A DNA stretch of 11,927 nt, taken from contig JAAAIG010001038.1 in the NCBI GenBank assembly GCA_015852425.1, positions 1 through 11,927 of the forward strand, given 5' to 3'. Position 1 is the stretch's first letter. Every line of letters starts with the position of its first letter. The notes below the pieces were generated by a model, which was not told where the DNA came from, ran no database searches, and worked only from the letters and a program-made list of their open reading frames with translations. This DNA is from Gryganskiella cystojenkinii. Taxonomy: Eukaryota > Mortierellomycota > Mortierellomycetes > Mortierellales > Mortierellaceae. The position numbers were made by a program, and so were the translations under genes. This document shows positions 8,750 through 11,927 of the stretch, one piece after another.

Positions 8750-10432
8750 TTAAAATGAAAACGTGCAATTGGGTAACAATCCCTCAAGATCATGGTCCAT
8801 TTTCACACCCAAGAGTTTTCTCAAGCCCCTCCAGTGATAGGATACCCATTGGACCTCGGCTGCAGACCAACACGATCCAGACCCTCCTGGGGCTCTTACG
8901 TGTCTCAGGCGGCCCAGTGTTCTTAAATGATCAAGGCCGCCTTTCTCAAGCGTGAAGTGGAGACGTGCGGGAGATTGAAGCTCGGTCAAAGACCGATCGA
9001 GGGCCGCTCTAGCGCGAGCACGCGTGACGATTCCCATGTTGGGGTTCAGATCCAAAACTTGGAGTTCTTTCAAGGTCGCCAAGCGAGAAAAGACCCTGGT
9101 CTCCGTGGTGTCGACCGTCTCTGCTCCTTGAACGATCACTCGAAGAAACGTCAGGGCTAATTCCTTTAAACCCAGACAGGACCACGGCCGAGGATCATGC
9201 CAGAGATCCGTCTCGTCCAAGGTATCAGCCTTAAAGACCACGAGGTTTCGCATCGAGCATAGCATTCCCTGGATTTCCCATCCGGTTAGTTCCATGCACT
9301 GTAGAAGATTCAATTCTGTAATTGTGTCCAAGAGATAGCCTTGAGGGAGAGAACAAGAGCCAGCAGGACCACGAGCGTGGTTCTGAAAGAGTTGCCAATG
9401 CTCTTCATTAAAATTGGTCCCACTGAAATCGAGGCTTGCAAGGGATGGTAGGTTGTCGAAGAGATCCTGGAGGTCCTCGGTCCGGAATTCAGCCTGTGGA
9501 AGCGCTAGGGTTTCGATTCCTTGACAACAGTCAAGACCGTCTTGCGCCATGGTGACTACAATCGAGGACAAGACCAACAAAGGCGTGATCACTACTTCGT
9601 ATTCCCTAATATCCTCCACCCCCCAATTCAGCTTCTTCAATCGGGGACTGGTTTGGATCAAAAGTCTTTGAATCCATGGGTATTCCAGATTGGTGCCTAT
9701 GGTGCGAAGATCAAGTTCGCAGAATCGGGTCGGTCGAAATAATCCCGCCGGATTTGAAAATCGATCGCAGATCTCGTCATTTGACGAGGATCTTTCGTTC
9801 CAGTTGTCATCAAAAAAGGGCAATAAATGCAATTGCAGAACTTCAAGACAGGACCAAAGTGAGTCGTGATAGTTTATCCATTCCATGGGCGTGGAAACCC
9901 TGAGTACGACCTTGTTGAGTTTCAGTTGTATCAATCGAGGACAGGACGCCAAGACGTCCAAGAGCTGGGATGTGACCTCGCCCTCGATCGAAATCTTGCA
10001 TAGTGTCGTTCGGTGTCTGGAGATGTACTCGATCAAGAGTTGTTCAACACATCGAAATTGGTTGGCATATTCTTGTCTTTCGGATTCCGACCATGTCTGT
10101 CGTTCTTGAGGAACAGGGTAAAGGACGGTTCGGTTGAGCTCAAGGACAGAAAGGACTGGACAGAGAGCCGGGAGACGATGGAGAAGGGTAGGGGACTCGG
10201 GAATTGTGATCACGGCCTCTTGGATCAAGGAGGAGTGTTTCTCCAGTGAGGCGAATTCGCAAGGAAGCTTGATGCGATACCAGACAAGAGGGAGTAAGGT
10301 ATTGTAAAAATGATGATTGACGCATAGATGGTCTTTGAGCGTCTTTCGGTCCACGTAGCGATAGACGTGTAGGAGAACTTCAGGGACAGCGACTGAATGT
10401 AGTGGACGAGGTCGAATCATGGTAATGGTCAT
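8750..10432 (-). CDS. F-box-like/LRR protein, paralogue of the plus-strand gene
   Basis: 560-residue, intron-less F-box-like/LRR protein, by family a probable SCF ubiquitin-ligase substrate receptor. The F-box-like segment is at about 14-55 (VPEVLLHVYRYVDRKTL ... YNTLLPLVWYRIKL), closely parallel to the plus-strand gene, including a shared FYNTLL and VW. Leucine-rich segments continue to the end (for example LSVLELN, IETLALPQAEF, ITELNLLQCMEL). The C-terminal block VQWVSYHWRGLRKLLGV matches the paralogue. It has no acidic insert. The start chosen is the first ATG (10432, purine at -3); a second in-frame ATG lies four codons on (10420-10418), so a 556-residue product is possible. Immediately upstream, instead of a normal promoter, lies an antisense transposase fragment. 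A pyrimidine run with CTAAC and a CTGCAG acceptor-like end just before the ATG could belong to a 5'UTR intron. Confidence 0.8.
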   Translation of the reverse strand: MTITMIRPRPLHSVAVPEVLLHVYRYVDRKTLKDHLCVNHHFYNTLLPLVWYRIKLPCEFASLEKHSSLIQEAVITIPESPTLLHRLPALCPVLSVLELNRTVLYPVPQERQTWSESERQEYANQFRCVEQLLIEYISRHRTTLCKISIEGEVTSQLLDVLASCPRLIQLKLNKVVLRVSTPMEWINYHDSLWSCLEVLQLHLLPFFDDNWNERSSSNDEICDRFSNPAGLFRPTRFCELDLRTIGTNLEYPWIQRLLIQTSPRLKKLNWGVEDIREYEVVITPLLVLSSIVVTMAQDGLDCCQGIETLALPQAEFRTEDLQDLFDNLPSLASLDFSGTNFNEEHWQLFQNHARGPAGSCSLPQGYLLDTITELNLLQCMELTGWEIQGMLCSMRNLVVFKADTLDETDLWHDPRPWSCLGLKELALTFLRVIVQGAETVDTTETRVFSRLATLKELQVLDLNPNMGIVTRARARAALDRSLTELQSPARLHFTLEKGGLDHLRTLGRLRHVRAPGGSGSCWSAAEVQWVSYHWRGLRKLLGVKMDHDLEGLLPNCTFSF

Positions 10433-10434
10433 TG
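10426..10434. repeat. Left copy of 9-bp direct repeat flanking the transposase fragment
   Basis: TGGTCATTG. The same nine bases recur at 11352-11360. Extending left, 10418-10434 and 11344-11360 agree at 15 of 17 positions. This copy overlaps the start codon of the minus-strand F-box gene. The spacing and placement suggest a target-site duplication, which is an inference. Confidence 0.6.
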
Positions 10435-10441
10435 CTGCAGG

Positions 10442-11343
10442 TTGTTAGGATGTATGCTTAATTACAAGCATCGTCACTTCGACCACACCTCAACATCCAT
10501 CAGCGAAGGTGCACACAGTGCCTTCAAAAAGTTTATTGGTCAACGCGGTGGCTCATGCATTAGCCTGTTTCGAGGAATACATCAAAGCCCAGACAACACA
10601 GATCCAACGCAAATTCGAAAACAATATGTCCCGTGCACCCACCTACCAGTGGAATCCAATGTTTGATCTTTTATGCAAAAAGATCTCCCTCTTTGCCATC
10701 AGGGACTTCTATCGCCAAGTTGAACGATCCAAAGACCCAAATCTGCCTGCATGCACTGGCGTCTTCAACACTGTCATGGGTATTCCATGTGCACATACTA
10801 TCCTCGACAGGGCTAACCGTCCTATTACCACAAGAGATTTTGACGACCAATGGCTACTTGACCCACATACAGTCCAAGCTGAGGCCGACGCTGTCCCACT
10901 AATCCTCACGAGTATTGATAACCTCTTTGAATGGATCGTCAGCTTGTCCCAAGCCGAACAGCCTTTTGCATTCGACCGCATCCAAACAAAAATGGTTGCG
11001 ACTGGTGGCGGGATTGTTGCCTCCAAGCAAGGAAAAAACAGTCAAGCAAGGCCGTCCCAAGAAAGAAGATACCAGGAGGATCATGAGTGGGCATGAACGA
11101 GAGGACGCACGTCTTGCACACCTCCGAGTCGCGAGGGAGCATGAAGAGGAACGTCTTCGCTTGCTTAAAGAGCAACATCAACGTGCCGAAGAACAACTTG
11201 CACAACTTCTTGAGGCTCGTGAGTATGAAGAAGACGAATACGAGGAGCGACTAGTTTGCAAGAAGAGGACCGTTAACCCTGAGGCCATTAGCAATGGCGA
11301 CGTTGTGCGTTTTAAGCGCTTTTTGGCAGCGGCAAATGCGTAA
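10442..11343 (+). pseudogene. FAR1/MULE-type transposase C-terminal fragment, frameshifted
   Basis: Remnant of a Mutator-like (MULE/FAR1-like) transposase. The plus-strand translation starts mid-protein with YKHRHFDHTSTSISEGAHSA, matching the conserved 'HTTTSRVEGAHA' region of these enzymes. It continues through a region ending in a SWIM-type zinc finger, C at 10752, C at 10788 and H at 10794 (CTG...GIPCAHT). It ends with a basic GRPKKE stretch and a Glu/Arg-rich coiled-coil tail, stop TAA at 11341. The frame changes near 10571 (consistent with one extra base, TTTCGAGG) and again between about 10960 and 11040, just before GRPKK. The DDE-containing N-terminal and central parts are missing. A non-functional, truncated copy is therefore the best reading. 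No terminal inverted repeats are seen. Its 5' edge lies 10 bp from the start codon of the divergent F-box gene. Confidence 0.75.
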
Positions 11344-11609
11344 CGTGGTATTGGTCATTGTCGTAAAACGATTTGTAGTTAAAGTAGTGAAATGGTTCCA
11401 AGGTCAAGTAAAAAAAATCGGTCAAACGAAAAAGTCACGTCAAATGAGGCTCCCCTGAGACAACCCAAGCCACAACGCAGTGGCTACAATTATACTTTGA
11501 AATAGTCCCTCTGTCATTAAAAAAAAAATGGGACGTCAGACCACCTCCTGTCTTCTTCTCATTTCAACTTTCCTTCCTGCATTACATTCACCCACCTTCA
11601 ACCACAACA
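11344..11609. other. Spacer right of the transposase fragment
   Basis: 266 bp containing a 6-bp-stem hairpin (AGCCAC at 11468-11473, GTGGCT at 11480-11485), an A10 run at 11519-11528, and a pyrimidine-rich stretch at 11545-11609 that resembles a gene leader. Read on the minus strand it could hold the original promoter of the F-box gene if the transposase fragment is an insertion. Confidence 0.4.
11352..11360. repeat. Right copy of 9-bp direct repeat flanking the transposase fragment
   Basis: TGGTCATTG, identical to 10426-10434. The longer 15/17 match begins at 11344, the base right after the transposase stop codon. Confidence 0.6.
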
Positions 11610-11672
11610 ATGTCCAATCCAGGTAGTAAAAGCTCATCCTCAGTCCCTCCATGCACCTCTTTCTGTATTTGA
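11610..11672 (+). CDS. Possible start of an unrecognised gene, interrupted
   Basis: An ATG in good context (ACAACAATG) follows a pyrimidine-rich leader. It begins a Ser/Pro-rich frame (MSNPGSKSSSSVPP) that stops after 20 codons, a few bases before the repeat at 11679. Either a splice donor (GTAGTA at 11622) or an insertion of the repeat could explain the early stop. No family is recognised. Confidence 0.25.
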   Translation: MSNPGSKSSSSVPPCTSFCI

Positions 11673-11678
11673 TTGGTA

Positions 11679-11927
11679 GAATCGTCTGGACGCCGGGGAA
11701 ACGGTGCTGATTTAGCGCGCTTTCTCAGCTGACTCTCATATCGCCACGCTGTTAGAATGAGAGGCAGTCATGTCGTCCTAAAGTTCCAAAGGGTGTCCAC
11801 CTGCCAGGCAACCATAGCAGAGGTTCCCTGTCAGAATGAGCATGCCCAACCTTTCCATGTACAGCCCTGGTTGAATCGTCTGGACGCCGGGGAAACGGTG
11901 CTGATTTAGCGCGCTTTCTCAGCTGAC
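11679..11927. repeat. 194-bp-period direct repeat at the window edge
   Basis: Bases 11679-11733 recur exactly at 11873-11927, where the window ends. The match is 55 bp, broken on the left by a single difference (A versus T). A looser TGGT-GAATCG similarity extends a few bases more. Each copy carries two 8-bp palindromes, AGCGCGCT and TCAGCTGA, 3 bp apart. The unit looks like the start of a tandem array or a dispersed repeat whose continuation is off-window. Confidence 0.8.

Overview
The window looks like nuclear DNA of a filamentous fungus, most likely an early-diverging lineage of the Mortierella type. The reasons are short GT-AG introns (84 and 90 bp), pyrimidine-rich leaders ahead of start codons, intron-less F-box-like/leucine-rich-repeat genes, and a decayed FAR1/MULE-type transposase. 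The family calls come from motif recognition in the translations. The taxonomic placement is inference, because no rRNA or marker gene is present.

Layout: 1-1428 is the 3' part of an Atg22-like membrane transporter gene (plus strand), cut by the window start. 1429-3723 is a gene-poor 2.3 kb spacer with low-complexity DNA, an inverted repeat and one possible first exon. A TATA-like box (3724-3733) and a CT-rich leader precede a second, complete Atg22-like gene (3974-5830, 590 aa). The two genes are tandem paralogues, roughly 80% identical over the shared second exon by eye, with the intron at the same codon and phase. 5831-6224 is a leader region with a perfect 8-bp hairpin and a possible 5'UTR intron. 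6225-8147 (plus, 640 aa) and 10432-8750 (minus, 560 aa) are a convergent pair of F-box-like/LRR paralogues separated by 0.6 kb that holds a T20A8 tract. Immediately upstream of the minus-strand gene lies a 5'-truncated, twice-frameshifted MULE transposase fragment (about 10442-11343). It is bracketed by a 9-bp perfect (15/17 extended) direct repeat that overlaps the F-box start codon. The last 320 bp hold a possible gene start at 11610 and a 194-bp-period repeat, of which the last 55 bp exactly copy 11679-11733.

How it fits together: by family, the Atg22-like proteins would export amino acids from the vacuole after autophagy. The F-box/LRR proteins would be substrate receptors of SCF ubiquitin ligases. 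No sequence evidence ties the two pairs into one pathway. The window is best read as two local gene-family duplications plus transposon debris. I see no defence, CRISPR or biosynthetic system. The most informative unusual signals are the direct repeat around the transposase fragment, the duplicated acidic module in the plus-strand F-box protein, and the repeat at the right edge.
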